From Streptomyces sp. ISL-36 (lineage in GTDB: Bacteria > Actinomycetota > Actinomycetes > Streptomycetales > Streptomycetaceae), in NCBI RefSeq assembly GCF_018614205.1, contig NZ_JAGGOS010000094.1, positions 1 to 64,000 of the forward strand: 64,000 nt of DNA, given 5' to 3'. Below, in pieces: positions 43,273 to 52,152 of the stretch. Within the stretch, counting starts at the first letter, position 1, and each line of letters starts with the position of its first letter. Below the pieces are notes generated by a model. That model did not search any database. It was not told the origin of the DNA and was given only the letters and a program-made list of their open reading frames with translations. Position numbers and translations under genes: made by a program.

Positions 43273-43545
43273 TCAGAGGTGGGCGTAGACGTCGTCGAGC
43301 GAGATCCCGCGGGCGACCATCATCACCTGGACGTGGTACAGCAGCTGCGAGATCTCCTCGGCGGCGGCTTCCTTGCCCTCGTACTCGGCGGCCATCCAGA
43401 CTTCGGCGGCCTCCTCGACGACCTTCTTGCCGATGGCATGGACTCCCTTGTCCACCAGTTCCGCGGTGCGGGAGGTGGCCGGGTCGCCGTTCTCGGCCTT
43501 GAGCTTGAGCTCGGCGAAGAGCTCTTCGAAGGTTTTGTTCGCCAT
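43273..43545 (-). CDS. hisE: Phosphoribosyl-ATP pyrophosphatase
   Basis: Second step of histidine biosynthesis, hydrolysing phosphoribosyl-ATP to phosphoribosyl-AMP. It is a stand-alone HisE of 90 residues, not fused to HisI. It has the all-alpha MazG-like motifs VEEAAEVWMAAEYEG and EEISQLLYHVQVMM carrying the metal-binding glutamates. ATG 43545. Placed between ribH and hisG. Confidence 0.96.
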   Translation of the reverse strand: MANKTFEELFAELKLKAENGDPATSRTAELVDKGVHAIGKKVVEEAAEVWMAAEYEGKEAAAEEISQLLYHVQVMMVARGISLDDVYAHL

Positions 43546-43580
43546 GATGGTCCTAAGAGTACGGGGTGAGGATCGCGTAC

Positions 43581-44066
43581 CTAGCGCCAGGGTTCGCTGA
43601 CCGTCCGCAACGTGGTCGCGGTGGCGACGGCGGCGGTGACGGCCTCGTGGCCCTTGTCCTCGCTGGAGCCTTCGAGGCCGGCCCGGTCCAGGGCCTGCTC
43701 CTCGTTGTCGACGGTCAGGACGCCGAAGCCGACGGGTACGCCGGTGTCGATCGAGACCTGGGTGAGGCCGTGGGTGACGCCCTGGCACACGTACTCGAAG
43801 TGCGGGGTTCCGCCGCGGATGACGACGCCGAGCGCGACGATGGCATCGTAGCCGCGACCGGCCAGTACCTTCGCCACCACCGGCAGCTCGAAGCTGCCGG
43901 GGACGCGCAGCAGCGTCGGCTCGTCGATGCCGAGCTCGTGCAGGGCCCGCAGCGCGCCGTCGACGAGTCCGTCCATGATCTTCTCGTGCCACTGCGCCGC
44001 GATCACCGCGACCCGGAGGTCGCCGCAGTTCTTCACGCTGAGGACGGGTGCGCCCTTGCCGCTCAT
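43581..44066 (-). CDS. ribH: 6,7-dimethyl-8-ribityllumazine synthase
   Basis: Penultimate riboflavin step, condensing 3,4-dihydroxy-2-butanone 4-phosphate with 5-amino-6-ribitylaminouracil. The 161 residues show AAQWHEKIMDGLVDGA, VPGSFELPVVAKVLA, ALGVVIRGGTPHFEYVCQ and FGVLTVDNEEQA, all conserved. It normally forms icosahedral capsids. It closes the rib part of the operon. Confidence 0.97.
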   Translation of the reverse strand: MSGKGAPVLSVKNCGDLRVAVIAAQWHEKIMDGLVDGALRALHELGIDEPTLLRVPGSFELPVVAKVLAGRGYDAIVALGVVIRGGTPHFEYVCQGVTHGLTQVSIDTGVPVGFGVLTVDNEEQALDRAGLEGSSEDKGHEAVTAAVATATTLRTVSEPWR

Positions 44067-44103
44067 GTCTCTCCTTGCGAGTTACGGGTGACTTGCTGCT
44101 GAG

Positions 44104-45381
44104 TTACTGGTTGCCGCAGGTGGAGGCGGGGACGCCGTCCAGCCACGGGAGGTCGTGCCCCATCCGGTCCCGCTTGGTGCGCAGGTAGCGGAGGTTGTGC
44201 TCGCCCGCCTGGACCGGCATGGGCTCGCGGCCCTCGACCTGGAGGCCGTGCCGGGTGAGGGCGGAGATCTTGTCGGGGTTGTTGGTCATCAGCCGCAGGC
44301 TGCGGACGCCGAGGTCGACGAGGATCTGCGCGCCGGCCGCGTAGTCGCGGGCGTCGGCGGGCAGGCCCAGCTCCAGGTTGGCGTCGAGGGTGTCGCGGCC
44401 GCGCTCCTGGAGCTCGTAGGCGCGCAGCTTGGACAGCAGCCCGATGCCGCGGCCCTCGTGGCCGCGGAGATAGACGACGACTCCCCGGCCGGCCTCGGTG
44501 ATCCGGTCCATGGACGCCTGCAGCTGGGGGCCGCAGTCGCAGCGCAGCGAGTGGAAGATGTCGCCGGTCAGGCACTCGGAGTGGACCCGGACCAGGACGT
44601 CCTCGCCCTCGCCGATCTCGCCGTGGACGAGCGCGACGTGTTCCACTCCGTCGACGGTGGAGCGGTAGCCGTACGCGGTGAAGTCGCCGTGCGCGGTCGG
44701 CAGCCGGACCTCGGCCTCGCGGCGGACGGTGGGCTCGGCGGAGCGGCGGTACGCGACGAGGTCCTCGATCGAGATGATCGTGAGGCCGTGCTTGCGGGCG
44801 AACGGGACGAGCTCGGGCAGGCGCAGCATCACACCGTCCTCGCCGGCGATCTCGACGATGGCGCCGGCCGGGCGGAGCCCCGCGAGCCGGGCCAGGTCGA
44901 CGGCGGCCTCGGTGTGGCCGTTGCGGACGAGGACGCCGCCGGGCTTGGCGCGCAGCGGGAAGATGTGGCCGGGGCGGACGAAGTCGGACGGCTCGTACGC
45001 GCCGCTCGCGAGCATCCGCAGGGTGGCGGCGCGGTCGGCGGCGGAGATGCCGGTGGTGACGCCGTGGACGGGCGCCGCGTCGACGGAGACGGTGAAGGCC
45101 GTGCGCATCGACTCCGTGTTGTGCTCGACCATCTGCGGGAGCTGGAGGCGCTCCAGCTCCTCGCCCTCCATGGGGGCGCAGATCAGGCCGCGGCACTCGC
45201 TCATCATGAAGGCGACGACCTCGGGGGTGGCCTTCTCGGCGGCGATGACGAGGTCGCCCTCGTTCTCGCGGTCCTCGTCGTCGACGACGACGACGGGGCG
45301 GCCGGCGGCGATGTCGCGGATGGCCTGCTCGATGGGGTCCAGGGACAGGTCGGTCGCGTCCCACAGCGGAAGCGCGCTCAT
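44104..45381 (-). CDS. ribBA: Bifunctional 3,4-DHBP synthase / GTP cyclohydrolase II
   Basis: Makes both riboflavin precursors. The N-terminal DHBP synthase (about 1-205) has VVVVDDEDRENEGDLV and RGLICAPM. The C-terminal GTP cyclohydrolase II (about 210-400) has LVRVHSECLTGDIFHSLRCD with the zinc cysteines, and YLRGHEGRGIGL. ATG 45381 lies inside an ATGA-type overlap with ribM, so the genes are coupled; 425 residues is normal for the fusion. Confidence 0.97.
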   Translation of the reverse strand: MSALPLWDATDLSLDPIEQAIRDIAAGRPVVVVDDEDRENEGDLVIAAEKATPEVVAFMMSECRGLICAPMEGEELERLQLPQMVEHNTESMRTAFTVSVDAAPVHGVTTGISAADRAATLRMLASGAYEPSDFVRPGHIFPLRAKPGGVLVRNGHTEAAVDLARLAGLRPAGAIVEIAGEDGVMLRLPELVPFARKHGLTIISIEDLVAYRRSAEPTVRREAEVRLPTAHGDFTAYGYRSTVDGVEHVALVHGEIGEGEDVLVRVHSECLTGDIFHSLRCDCGPQLQASMDRITEAGRGVVVYLRGHEGRGIGLLSKLRAYELQERGRDTLDANLELGLPADARDYAAGAQILVDLGVRSLRLMTNNPDKISALTRHGLQVEGREPMPVQAGEHNLRYLRTKRDRMGHDLPWLDGVPASTCGNQ

Positions 45382-46016
45382 GCGGTGGCTCCTTCCAGAG
45401 CGGTGGCGGTACGCGTCCGGAGCCACCAGTCGCGCATGCCCCAGATGACGAGGGCGAAGTAGATCACGTAGACCAGGCCGGAGAAGGCGAGGCCGCTGTT
45501 GAAGGCGAGGGGTACGCCGACGAGGTCGACGAGGAGCCAGGCGAACCAGAACTCGACCAGACCACGGGCCTGGGCGACCATCGCGACGAGCGTGCCGACG
45601 AAGATGTACGCGTCGGCCCACGGGCTCCAGGAGAGCGACGGGTAGAGCGTGAAGAGGCCGCCGACCGCGAGGGTGCCGAGGACCGCGCCGGCGAGGAGCA
45701 GGCCGCGCTCCTTCCAGGTGGCGAAGCGGACGGCGATGGAGCTGTCCTGGGCCTGCTGTCGGCCGCGATTCCACTGCCACCAGCCCCAGGCGGCGACGCC
45801 GATGACCAGGAGCTGCTTGCCGACGCCGCCGCTGAGGTGGGCGGAGACATAGGCGCCGACGAGGATGACGCCGGAGAGCAGCTGCGCCGGCCAGGTGAGT
45901 ATGGAGCGCCGCCAGCCGAGGGCGAGGGCGATCAGGCCGATCGTGTTGCCGACCATGTCGGACCACATGATGTGCTGCCCGAAGGCGCTGAAGGCCTCGG
46001 AGTTGAGCCAGTTCAC
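45378..46016 (-). CDS. ribM: PnuC-family riboflavin transporter
   Basis: A 212-residue membrane protein with about seven segments (IGLIALALGWRRSILTWPAQ, LLVIGVAAWGWWQWNRG, AYIFVGTLVAMVAQARGLVE, WLLVDLVGVPLAFNSGL). WGWWQW and the FWFAWLLVD stretch are PnuC hallmarks. Its position inside the rib operon identifies it as the RibM type that moves riboflavin (and, in S. davaonensis, roseoflavin) rather than nicotinamide riboside. It overlaps genes on both sides by 4 bases. Confidence 0.92.
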   Translation of the reverse strand: MNWLNSEAFSAFGQHIMWSDMVGNTIGLIALALGWRRSILTWPAQLLSGVILVGAYVSAHLSGGVGKQLLVIGVAAWGWWQWNRGRQQAQDSSIAVRFATWKERGLLLAGAVLGTLAVGGLFTLYPSLSWSPWADAYIFVGTLVAMVAQARGLVEFWFAWLLVDLVGVPLAFNSGLAFSGLVYVIYFALVIWGMRDWWLRTRTATALEGATA

Positions 46017-46621
46017 TTGACGTTCTCCTGGGCGTTCGGGCCGAGCAGCCGCTCGACGTACTTGGCGATGACGTCGACCTCGAGGTTGACCGGGTCCCCG
46101 GGCTCCTTGATGCCCAGGGTGGTCAGGGCGAGGGTGGTGGGGATGAGGCTGATGGTGAACCAGTCGTCCGCGGCCTCGACGACGGTGAGGCTGACGCCGT
46201 CGACCGTGATCGAGCCCTTCTCGACGACGTAGCGGGAGAGCGGGGCGGGCAGGGCGATCTTGACGATCTCCCAGTGCTCGGACGGGGTCCGGTCCAGGAT
46301 GGAGCCGGTGCCGTCGACGTGGCCCTGGACGATGTGTCCGCCGAGGCGGTCTCCGACGGCCATGGGGCGCTCCAGGTTGACCCGGGAGCCGACGTCGAGG
46401 GCGCCGAGGCTGGACCGCTTGAGGGTCTCGGCCATCACGTCGGCCGTGAACTCGCCGTCGCCGAACTCGACGACCGTGAGACAGACACCGTTGACGGCGA
46501 TGGAGTCGCCGTGCTTGGCGCCTTCCGTGACCAGGGGGCCGCGGAGTCGGAAGCGGGACGCGTCGTCCAGCTTCTCGACGGCGGTGACCTCACCCAGTTC
46601 TTCGACGATTCCGGTGAACAC
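46013..46621 (-). CDS. ribE: Riboflavin synthase alpha chain
   Basis: Dismutates two lumazines to riboflavin. The 202 residues contain two tandem lumazine-binding barrels (FTGIVEELGEVTAVEKLDDA ... SIAVNGVCLTVVEF; GHIVQGHVDGTGSI ... SITVDGVSLTVVEA). GTG 46621 directly after the ribD stop (2-base gap) gives the canonical start V-F-T-G-I. Confidence 0.97.
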   Translation of the reverse strand: MFTGIVEELGEVTAVEKLDDASRFRLRGPLVTEGAKHGDSIAVNGVCLTVVEFGDGEFTADVMAETLKRSSLGALDVGSRVNLERPMAVGDRLGGHIVQGHVDGTGSILDRTPSEHWEIVKIALPAPLSRYVVEKGSITVDGVSLTVVEAADDWFTISLIPTTLALTTLGIKEPGDPVNLEVDVIAKYVERLLGPNAQENVK

Positions 46622-46623
46622 GC

Positions 46624-47703
46624 TCAGGCTCCCTTGGGGGTGGCGGTGATACGAAGGTCGGGTCCGATGCGGACGGCCTCGCTGATGTCGAGGCGCAACG
46701 CACCGGAGATGTTCTTGATTCCGGCGTCGGCGAGAGCGGTGGGGCCCTCGCCGAGGAACGCCGGCGCGAGGTAGCCGATGACCCGGTCGACGGCCCCGCC
46801 CCGGACGAAGGCGCCCGCGAGCGTGGGGCCGCCTTCGAGCAGCACGGAGCGCACCCCGCGGGCGTGGAGCCGGTCGAGCAGGTCGTGCACGCCGATGCGA
46901 CCGTCCCGCAGGGGCAGCCGGAGCAGCTCGGCACCGGGCAGGTGCCGGGTGTCGGCGTCCTCGCCGACGACGAGCAGGGTGGGCGCGGCGTCGTCGAGGA
47001 TGCGGGCGGTCGGCAGGATCGAGGCGTGGGTGTCGAGCGCGATCCGCAGCGGCTGGGTCGCGCCCTCGATGCCGCGGACGGCGAGGTGCGGGTCGTCCTG
47101 GCGCAGGGTTCCGCCGCCGACCAGTACGGCGTCGGTCTCGGCGCGCAGCCGGTGGACGTCGGCGCGGGACTCGGCGGAGGTGATCCAGCGGGAGGTGCCG
47201 TCGGCGGCGGCGATCCGGCCGTCGAGGGTGGCGGCGTACTTCCACGTCACGTGGGGCCGTCCGAGGCGTACGGAGGTGAGCCAGGCGATGTTGCCCGCCT
47301 CGGCCTCGTCCTCCAGGAGGCCCTTCGAGACCTCCACGCCCGCTGCCGCCAGGGTGTCGGCACCGCCCGTGGCCTGCGGGTTCGGGTCACCAACGGCGTA
47401 GACGACCCGGCTGATCCCGGCCTCGATCAGGGCCTGGGCGCAGGGGCCGGTGCGGCCGGTGTGGTTGCAGGGTTCGAGGGTGACGTACGCGGTGCCGCCG
47501 CGGGCGAGGACGCCGGCCGCGCGCAGGGCGTGGATCTCGGCGTGCGGTCCGCCGGCGCGCTGGTGCCAGCCCTCGCCGACCTGGTGGCCGGAGGCGTCGA
47601 GGATGACGCAGCCGACGACCGGGTTGGGGCTGGTGGAGCCGAGTCCGCGGGCGGCGAGCTCGAGGGCTCGGCGCATGGCGGTGATGTCGGCTGGCGTTGC
47701 CAC
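46624..47703 (-). CDS. ribD: Bifunctional diaminohydroxyphosphoribosylaminopyrimidine deaminase / reductase
   Basis: Second and third steps from GTP in riboflavin synthesis. The N-terminal cytidine-deaminase-like zinc domain has GGPHAEIHALRAAG and VTLEPCNHTGRTGPC. The C-terminal reductase has VTWKYAATLDGRIAAADGTS, LVGGGTLRQDDPHL and VLLEGGPTLAGAFV. GTG 47703 with AGGAGG 6-11 bases upstream defines the start (359 residues). First gene of the operon, downstream of the FMN riboswitch. Confidence 0.97.
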   Translation of the reverse strand: MATPADITAMRRALELAARGLGSTSPNPVVGCVILDASGHQVGEGWHQRAGGPHAEIHALRAAGVLARGGTAYVTLEPCNHTGRTGPCAQALIEAGISRVVYAVGDPNPQATGGADTLAAAGVEVSKGLLEDEAEAGNIAWLTSVRLGRPHVTWKYAATLDGRIAAADGTSRWITSAESRADVHRLRAETDAVLVGGGTLRQDDPHLAVRGIEGATQPLRIALDTHASILPTARILDDAAPTLLVVGEDADTRHLPGAELLRLPLRDGRIGVHDLLDRLHARGVRSVLLEGGPTLAGAFVRGGAVDRVIGYLAPAFLGEGPTALADAGIKNISGALRLDISEAVRIGPDLRITATPKGA

Positions 47704-47879
47704 CGGGTCCTCCTGCCTCTTCGGGCACGGACTCCGGGGCCTGTCGATGACGACAGAGAGCGGGAACGACACCTCACGGGGGACACCGAGGCCGAATACG
47801 CCGATCGTCGCGATCGCCGGCGGGACCGGCTGTCGCGACCAGCGGAATACGGCCGGCGCACCTGTGAAGGGTCACCCGC

Positions 47880-48000
47880 CGCGCACTGCCTCCCATCCGG
47901 ACTTTCACCGTCGGTCCAGGAATCTCACCTGGTCAACCGGCCGCTGGCTGCGGACGGGTCGCGGACTATACCGCCGGTTCGGAATTACACCGACCCCGGA
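47880..48000 (-). promoter_or_regulatory. FMN riboswitch (RFN element) of the rib operon
   Basis: Read on the minus strand the RFN core is unmistakable: GGGTCGGTGTAATTCC, then CCGGCGGTATAGTCC, a variable stem, CCAGGTGAGATTCCTGG, GACCGACGGTGAAAGTCC and GGATGGGAGGCAGTGC. FMN binding is expected to reduce expression of ribD and the downstream rib genes; whether by attenuation or by blocking initiation is not clear from sequence. Confidence 0.95.
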
Positions 48001-48101
48001 GTGCGCTGCTGCTGATACAGGGCCAGTCTGCCACGGCTGATCGTCACCCATGCGGGTGAGGCCCTGTGGGCTGGCTCACAGATGCCGAGATCACCCCGCG
48101 A

Positions 48102-48143
48102 TGGTCCAGACCTATTGACGCACTGGTCTAGTCCTCTTAATCT
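48102..48143 (+). promoter_or_regulatory. Chitinase promoter with 12-bp direct repeats
   Basis: TGGTCCAGACCT (48102-48113) and TGGTCTAGTCCT (48124-48135) are the paired repeats known from Streptomyces chitinase promoters, which mediate chitin induction and glucose repression and overlap DasR sites. TTGACG (48115-48120) and TAATCT (48138-48143), 17 bp apart, make the promoter. Confidence 0.8.
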
Positions 48144-48252
48144 CCGTGTCACCTCCGAGGTACGGCCCGCCGGCGTGCGCACTCCACGAACCCAACACAA
48201 CCCACCCCCTTGTTCGTTGTGTGCCGCCCGACCTCTCAGGAGGAATCCGATC

Positions 48253-50658
48253 GTGTTCTCCCCCACGAAGGCGAGAGCCTCGCTGCTCGCGTCCGGCGCC
48301 GCCGTCGCCGCTCTGCTGCTCAGCTCGCTCTCCGGCGGTGTCTCGTACGCGGCCGACAACGAGAGCTGTCGCCCGGACGGGCTGTACAGGACTCCCGGCG
48401 TCGACGTTCCGTACTGCTCGGTCTACGACACCCAGGGCCGCGAGAAGATGGGCGCGGACCACCAGCGCCGGGTCATCGGTTATTTCACCGGCTGGCGCAC
48501 CGGCAAGAACGGCGAGCCCGCCTATCTCGCGAACAACATCCCGTGGGACAAGATCACCCACATCAACTACGCCTTCGGACACATCGGCTCCGACAACAGA
48601 CTGTCGGTGGGCGCCGACGGCCCGAACAACGCGGCGACCGGGATGACCTGGCCCGGTGTCGCCGGCGCCGAGATGGACCCGGCGTACGCCTACAAGGGCC
48701 ACTTCAACCTGCTCAACAAGTTCAAGAAGCAGCACCCCGACGTCAAGACGCTGATCTCGGTCGGCGGCTGGGCGGAGACCGGCGGCTACTTCGACGACAA
48801 CGGAAACCGCGTGAACTCGGGCGGCTTCTACTCGATGGCCACCAACGCCGACGGCTCGGTCAATCAGGCCGGGATCGACACGTTCGCGGACTCTGCCGTC
48901 GCCTTCATCAAGAAGTACGGCTTCAACGGCGTCGACATCGACTACGAGTACCCGACGACGATGAAGGACGCGGGCAATCCGCTCGACTGGCAGCTCTCCA
49001 ACGCCCGTCGCGCGGGCCTGGTGAAGGGCTACGACGCCCTGATGAAGTCGCTGCGCGAGAAGCTCGACCGGGCCGGCGCCGCCGACGGCAGGCACTACCT
49101 GCTGACCGTCGCCGCGCCCTCCTCCGGCTACCTGCTGCGCGGCATGGAGACCTTCCAGATGCAGAAGTATCTGGACTACGTCAACATCATGTCCTACGAC
49201 CTGCACGGTGCGTGGAACGAGTACGTCGGCCCCAACGCCTCGCTCTTCGACGACGGCAAGGACGCCGAGCTGGCCGCCGCCAACGTCTACGGCTCCTCGC
49301 AGTACGGCTCCATCGGCTACCTCAACACCGACTGGGCGTACCACTACTTCCGCGGCTCGATGCCGGCCGGCCGGATCAACATCGGCCTGCCCTACTACAC
49401 CCGTGGCCACAAGAACGTGCAGGGCGGTACGGACGGGCTGTGGGGCAAGGCCGCGGCCACCACCTGCCCGGCGGGCGCGGGTCTGACCAAGTGCGGTGAC
49501 GGCGCCGTCGGCATCGACAACCTGTGGCACGACAAGGACACCAACGGCGTCGAGTCCCCGGCCGGCTCCAACCCGATGTGGCACGCCAAGAACCTCGAGA
49601 AGGGGATCGTCGGCGACTACGTCACCCGGTACGGCTTCCCGGCGAACACCACCCTGACCGGCACCTACGCCCGCAAGTACGACGCGACGCTGGTCGCGCC
49701 GTGGCTGTGGAACGCGCAGAAGAAGGTCTTCCTCTCGACGGAGGACGAACAGTCGGTGGCGGCCAAGTCCGACTACGTGGTGAACCGCGGCATCGGCGGC
49801 ACCATGGTCTGGGAGATGGCCGGCGACTACGCCTGGAACGCCGCCAAGGGCCAGTACGAGATGGGCTCGACGCTCACCTCGCTGATGTACGACAAGTTCA
49901 AGACGGCCACCCCGTACGGCGCGAAGAAGTCGAACGCCACGCTGCCGACGAAGGCCGTGAACGTGGGCGTGGAGTTCACCGACTTCAAGCTGGGCGACTC
50001 CAACTACCCGATCACCCCGAAGATCAAGATCACGAACAACACGAAGACCGCGCTGCCGGGCGGCACGGAGTTCCAGTTCGACTACGCGACGGCCGCTCCG
50101 AACAACGCCTCCGACCAGTCCGGTTTCGGTACGAAGGTGATCAGCAGCGACCACACGGGCAGCAACGTGGGCGGCCTGAAGGGCGACTTCCACCGCGTGT
50201 CGCTCAAGCTCCCGGCCTGGCAGTCGCTGGCTCCGGGCGCGACCGTGGACCTGTCGTTCAACTACTACCTGCCGGTCTCGACGCCGTCGAACTGGACGGT
50301 GAACATCAACGGCACGGCGTACGCCCTCGCCGGTGACCTGGCGCGCGGGACGACGGTGGTGGAGCCGGGCGGCTCGACCCCGACCCCGACCCCGACGCCC
50401 ACGCCGACCAGCCCCACTCCGACCCCGACGCCGACGGGTCCGACGCCGACGGGTCCGACGCCGACGGGTCCGACGCCGACGCCGACCAACCCGGGCGGCA
50501 CCTGCACCGCCCCGGCGTACGTGGCCGGCACGGTCTACAACGCGGGCAACGAGGTCTCCCACAAGGGCCACAAGTGGAAGGCCCAGTGGTGGACCCAGAA
50601 CGAGGAACCCGGCACGACCGGCGAGTGGGGCGTCTGGAAGGACCTCGGTACCTGCTGA
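48253..50658 (+). CDS. Secreted GH18 chitinase with C-terminal chitin-binding module
   Basis: An 801-residue extracellular endo-chitinase. Signal peptide (about 1-33, LLASGAAVAALLLSSLSGGV, cleaved near SYAADN). GH18 barrel with KTLISVGGWAETGG and the catalytic FNGVDIDYEYP (DxxDxDxE, Glu as acid), followed by NIMSYDLHGAWN and TMVWEMAGDYAWN. Then a beta-sandwich module (about 575-700), a Pro-Thr linker with three perfect GPTPT units, and a C-terminal CBM5/12 domain (APAYVAGTVYNAGNEVSHKG ... WTQNEEPG). GTG 48253 follows AGGAGGAATCCGATC. Likely the chiD-type enzyme of this locus; induced by chitin. Confidence 0.95.
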   Translation: MFSPTKARASLLASGAAVAALLLSSLSGGVSYAADNESCRPDGLYRTPGVDVPYCSVYDTQGREKMGADHQRRVIGYFTGWRTGKNGEPAYLANNIPWDKITHINYAFGHIGSDNRLSVGADGPNNAATGMTWPGVAGAEMDPAYAYKGHFNLLNKFKKQHPDVKTLISVGGWAETGGYFDDNGNRVNSGGFYSMATNADGSVNQAGIDTFADSAVAFIKKYGFNGVDIDYEYPTTMKDAGNPLDWQLSNARRAGLVKGYDALMKSLREKLDRAGAADGRHYLLTVAAPSSGYLLRGMETFQMQKYLDYVNIMSYDLHGAWNEYVGPNASLFDDGKDAELAAANVYGSSQYGSIGYLNTDWAYHYFRGSMPAGRINIGLPYYTRGHKNVQGGTDGLWGKAAATTCPAGAGLTKCGDGAVGIDNLWHDKDTNGVESPAGSNPMWHAKNLEKGIVGDYVTRYGFPANTTLTGTYARKYDATLVAPWLWNAQKKVFLSTEDEQSVAAKSDYVVNRGIGGTMVWEMAGDYAWNAAKGQYEMGSTLTSLMYDKFKTATPYGAKKSNATLPTKAVNVGVEFTDFKLGDSNYPITPKIKITNNTKTALPGGTEFQFDYATAAPNNASDQSGFGTKVISSDHTGSNVGGLKGDFHRVSLKLPAWQSLAPGATVDLSFNYYLPVSTPSNWTVNINGTAYALAGDLARGTTVVEPGGSTPTPTPTPTPTSPTPTPTPTGPTPTGPTPTGPTPTPTNPGGTCTAPAYVAGTVYNAGNEVSHKGHKWKAQWWTQNEEPGTTGEWGVWKDLGTC
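50436..50480 (+). repeat. Three tandem 15-bp repeats in the chitinase linker
   Basis: GGGTCCGACGCCGAC repeated three times perfectly, encoding GPTPT units of the flexible linker. Copy number may vary between strains. Confidence 0.85.
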
Positions 50659-50909
50659 TGCGCTGAACCCCCCAGAACACCCGGCGGCGGTTCTCACGGC
50701 CCTTGCCGCCGCCGGGTCCTCCTCCCCGCTCCTCCCCCGCCTTCGCCGCGGCCCGCCACCCGCGGGTCGCGGCGAAGGCACGGGGACTGCGGCACGGCGG
50801 CCACCTCACGCCCGAGTTCGCGGTGGGCCGGGTGACCTTCGAGAATTCCTCGCGGCGCGGTTCGGGGTGGGGCGCACGACGGCTGACGGCACACGGCCAC
50901 GGCCACCCG

Positions 50910-52049
50910 TCAGCCGCGCGCCGAGGGGCCGAAGAGGTCGTCCTGGGCCGCGTCGCGGGCTGCCAGCAGGGCGCCGCGCAGGACCGCCGTGTCGCCGAGG
51001 GCGGTCGGGCGGACCTCGGTCCGCAGCGGGGAGAGCCGGGTCAGGCGCTCCGCCACCCGGGCGGCGAGGGCGGCGCCACCGGCGTGGCCGATCTCCCCCG
51101 CGAGGACCAGGCATCCCGGGTCGAGGACGGAGACGACGGCCGCGGCGCCGACGGACAGCCGGTCGGCGAGGGCGTCGAGGAAGGGGCCGTCGCCCGAGGC
51201 CAGCGCGGTGCGGGGGTCCAGGCCGTGCCGGACGGCCAGCGCGTCGACGGCCGCGACGCAGGCCAGCTCGTGGAAGCCGCCCGCGCAGTCGGTCGCCGAG
51301 GGCAGTCCCGAGGTGCCCGGCACCGGCAGGAAGCCGATCTCGCCCGCGCCGCCCGAGGCGCCGCGGCGCAGGCGGCCGTCCAGGACTACGGCCGCGCCGA
51401 CGCCCTGGCCGAGCCAGAGCAGGACGAAGGTGTCGCAGTCCCGTGCCGCCCCGACCCGCTGTTCGGCCACGGCCGCGAGGTTGGTCTCGTTCTCGACGAG
51501 TACGGTCGCCGGCACGCGCTCCTGCAGGACCGGAACCAGGCGCCGGTGCCAGGCGGGCAGCCCGGAGGAGTCGTTGAGCTCCCCGGTCGCCGGGTCGATG
51601 AGCCCGGGCGCGCCGATGCCGATGCTGTGCAGCGCCGTGACACCCGCCTCCTTCGCGGTGCGTTCGAGCAGGGCGACCGCCTGCTCGACGGCCGGTTCGG
51701 TGGCCGTCGCGTCCCCGATGGGCAGCGACGCCTCGGCGAGGGTGGTGCCGAGCAGGTCGGCGACGACGACGGAGACGGAGCGCGTGCGCACGTCCAGGGC
51801 GGCGAGATGGGCGCGGCCCGCGACGATCCCGTACAGCTTGGCGTTAGGTCCGCGCCGCTCGGCGCCGGCCTCCCCGACGACCTCGACGAGGCCCGAGCCC
51901 TGCAGCCGTTCGACGAGGTCGGCCACGGTGGGACGGGAGAGTCCGGTCAGCGTCTTCAGCTGAGTCGCCGTCAACGGGCCCTCGTCCTGGAGCAGTCGCA
52001 GGGCGAGCCGGTCGTTGATGGCCCGGGCGGTGCTCGGAGATGCGGGCAT
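50910..52049 (-). CDS. ROK family transcriptional regulator
   Basis: A 379-residue ROK repressor. The N-terminal winged helix (about 10-70, LTATQLKTLTGLSRPTVADL) precedes the ROK sugar-kinase-like domain (IGAPGLIDPATGELND, LVENETNLAAVAEQR, LWLGQGVGAAVVLDGRLRRG with GASGGAGEIG). The usual ROK zinc-binding His/Cys cluster is not apparent near CAGGFHELAC, which has only part of it. Divergent from the MFS gene across a 100-bp region carrying an inverted repeat; likely represses that exporter or itself. Confidence 0.9.
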   Translation of the reverse strand: MPASPSTARAINDRLALRLLQDEGPLTATQLKTLTGLSRPTVADLVERLQGSGLVEVVGEAGAERRGPNAKLYGIVAGRAHLAALDVRTRSVSVVVADLLGTTLAEASLPIGDATATEPAVEQAVALLERTAKEAGVTALHSIGIGAPGLIDPATGELNDSSGLPAWHRRLVPVLQERVPATVLVENETNLAAVAEQRVGAARDCDTFVLLWLGQGVGAAVVLDGRLRRGASGGAGEIGFLPVPGTSGLPSATDCAGGFHELACVAAVDALAVRHGLDPRTALASGDGPFLDALADRLSVGAAAVVSVLDPGCLVLAGEIGHAGGAALAARVAERLTRLSPLRTEVRPTALGDTAVLRGALLAARDAAQDDLFGPSARG

Positions 52050-52099
52050 GCCGGGATCCTCTCAGACTCTCGTTCGGGCTCCCCCCGCACCACACTATT

Positions 52100-52120
52100 T
52101 ATCAGGCAGGGTTCCTGATA
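52100..52120. promoter_or_regulatory. Inverted-repeat operator between ROK and MFS genes
   Basis: TATCAGG (52100-52106) and CCTGATA (52114-52120), a perfect 7-bp inverted repeat with a 7-base spacer, in the AT-rich centre of the divergent promoter region. Most likely the ROK regulator's binding site. Confidence 0.65.
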
Positions 52121-52152
52121 GTTTACGCCCCAACCACGACGAGGGAGGGCAC

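Larger units (their letters stand above)
47704..48252. other. Divergent control region between ribD and the chitinase gene
   Basis: About 175 bases adjoining ribD form the riboswitch expression platform, without an obvious T-rich terminator, so translational control or Rho is likely. The aptamer lies at 47880-48000, and the chitinase promoter with its direct repeats at 48102-48143. No additional gene seen. Confidence 0.6.

Noticed and set aside
48112..50781. A very long open frame (889 codons) antisense to the chitinase gene
   Set aside because: Arg/Val/Gly-rich shadow composition produced by GC-rich codon bias of the real gene; no domain, no ribosome site.
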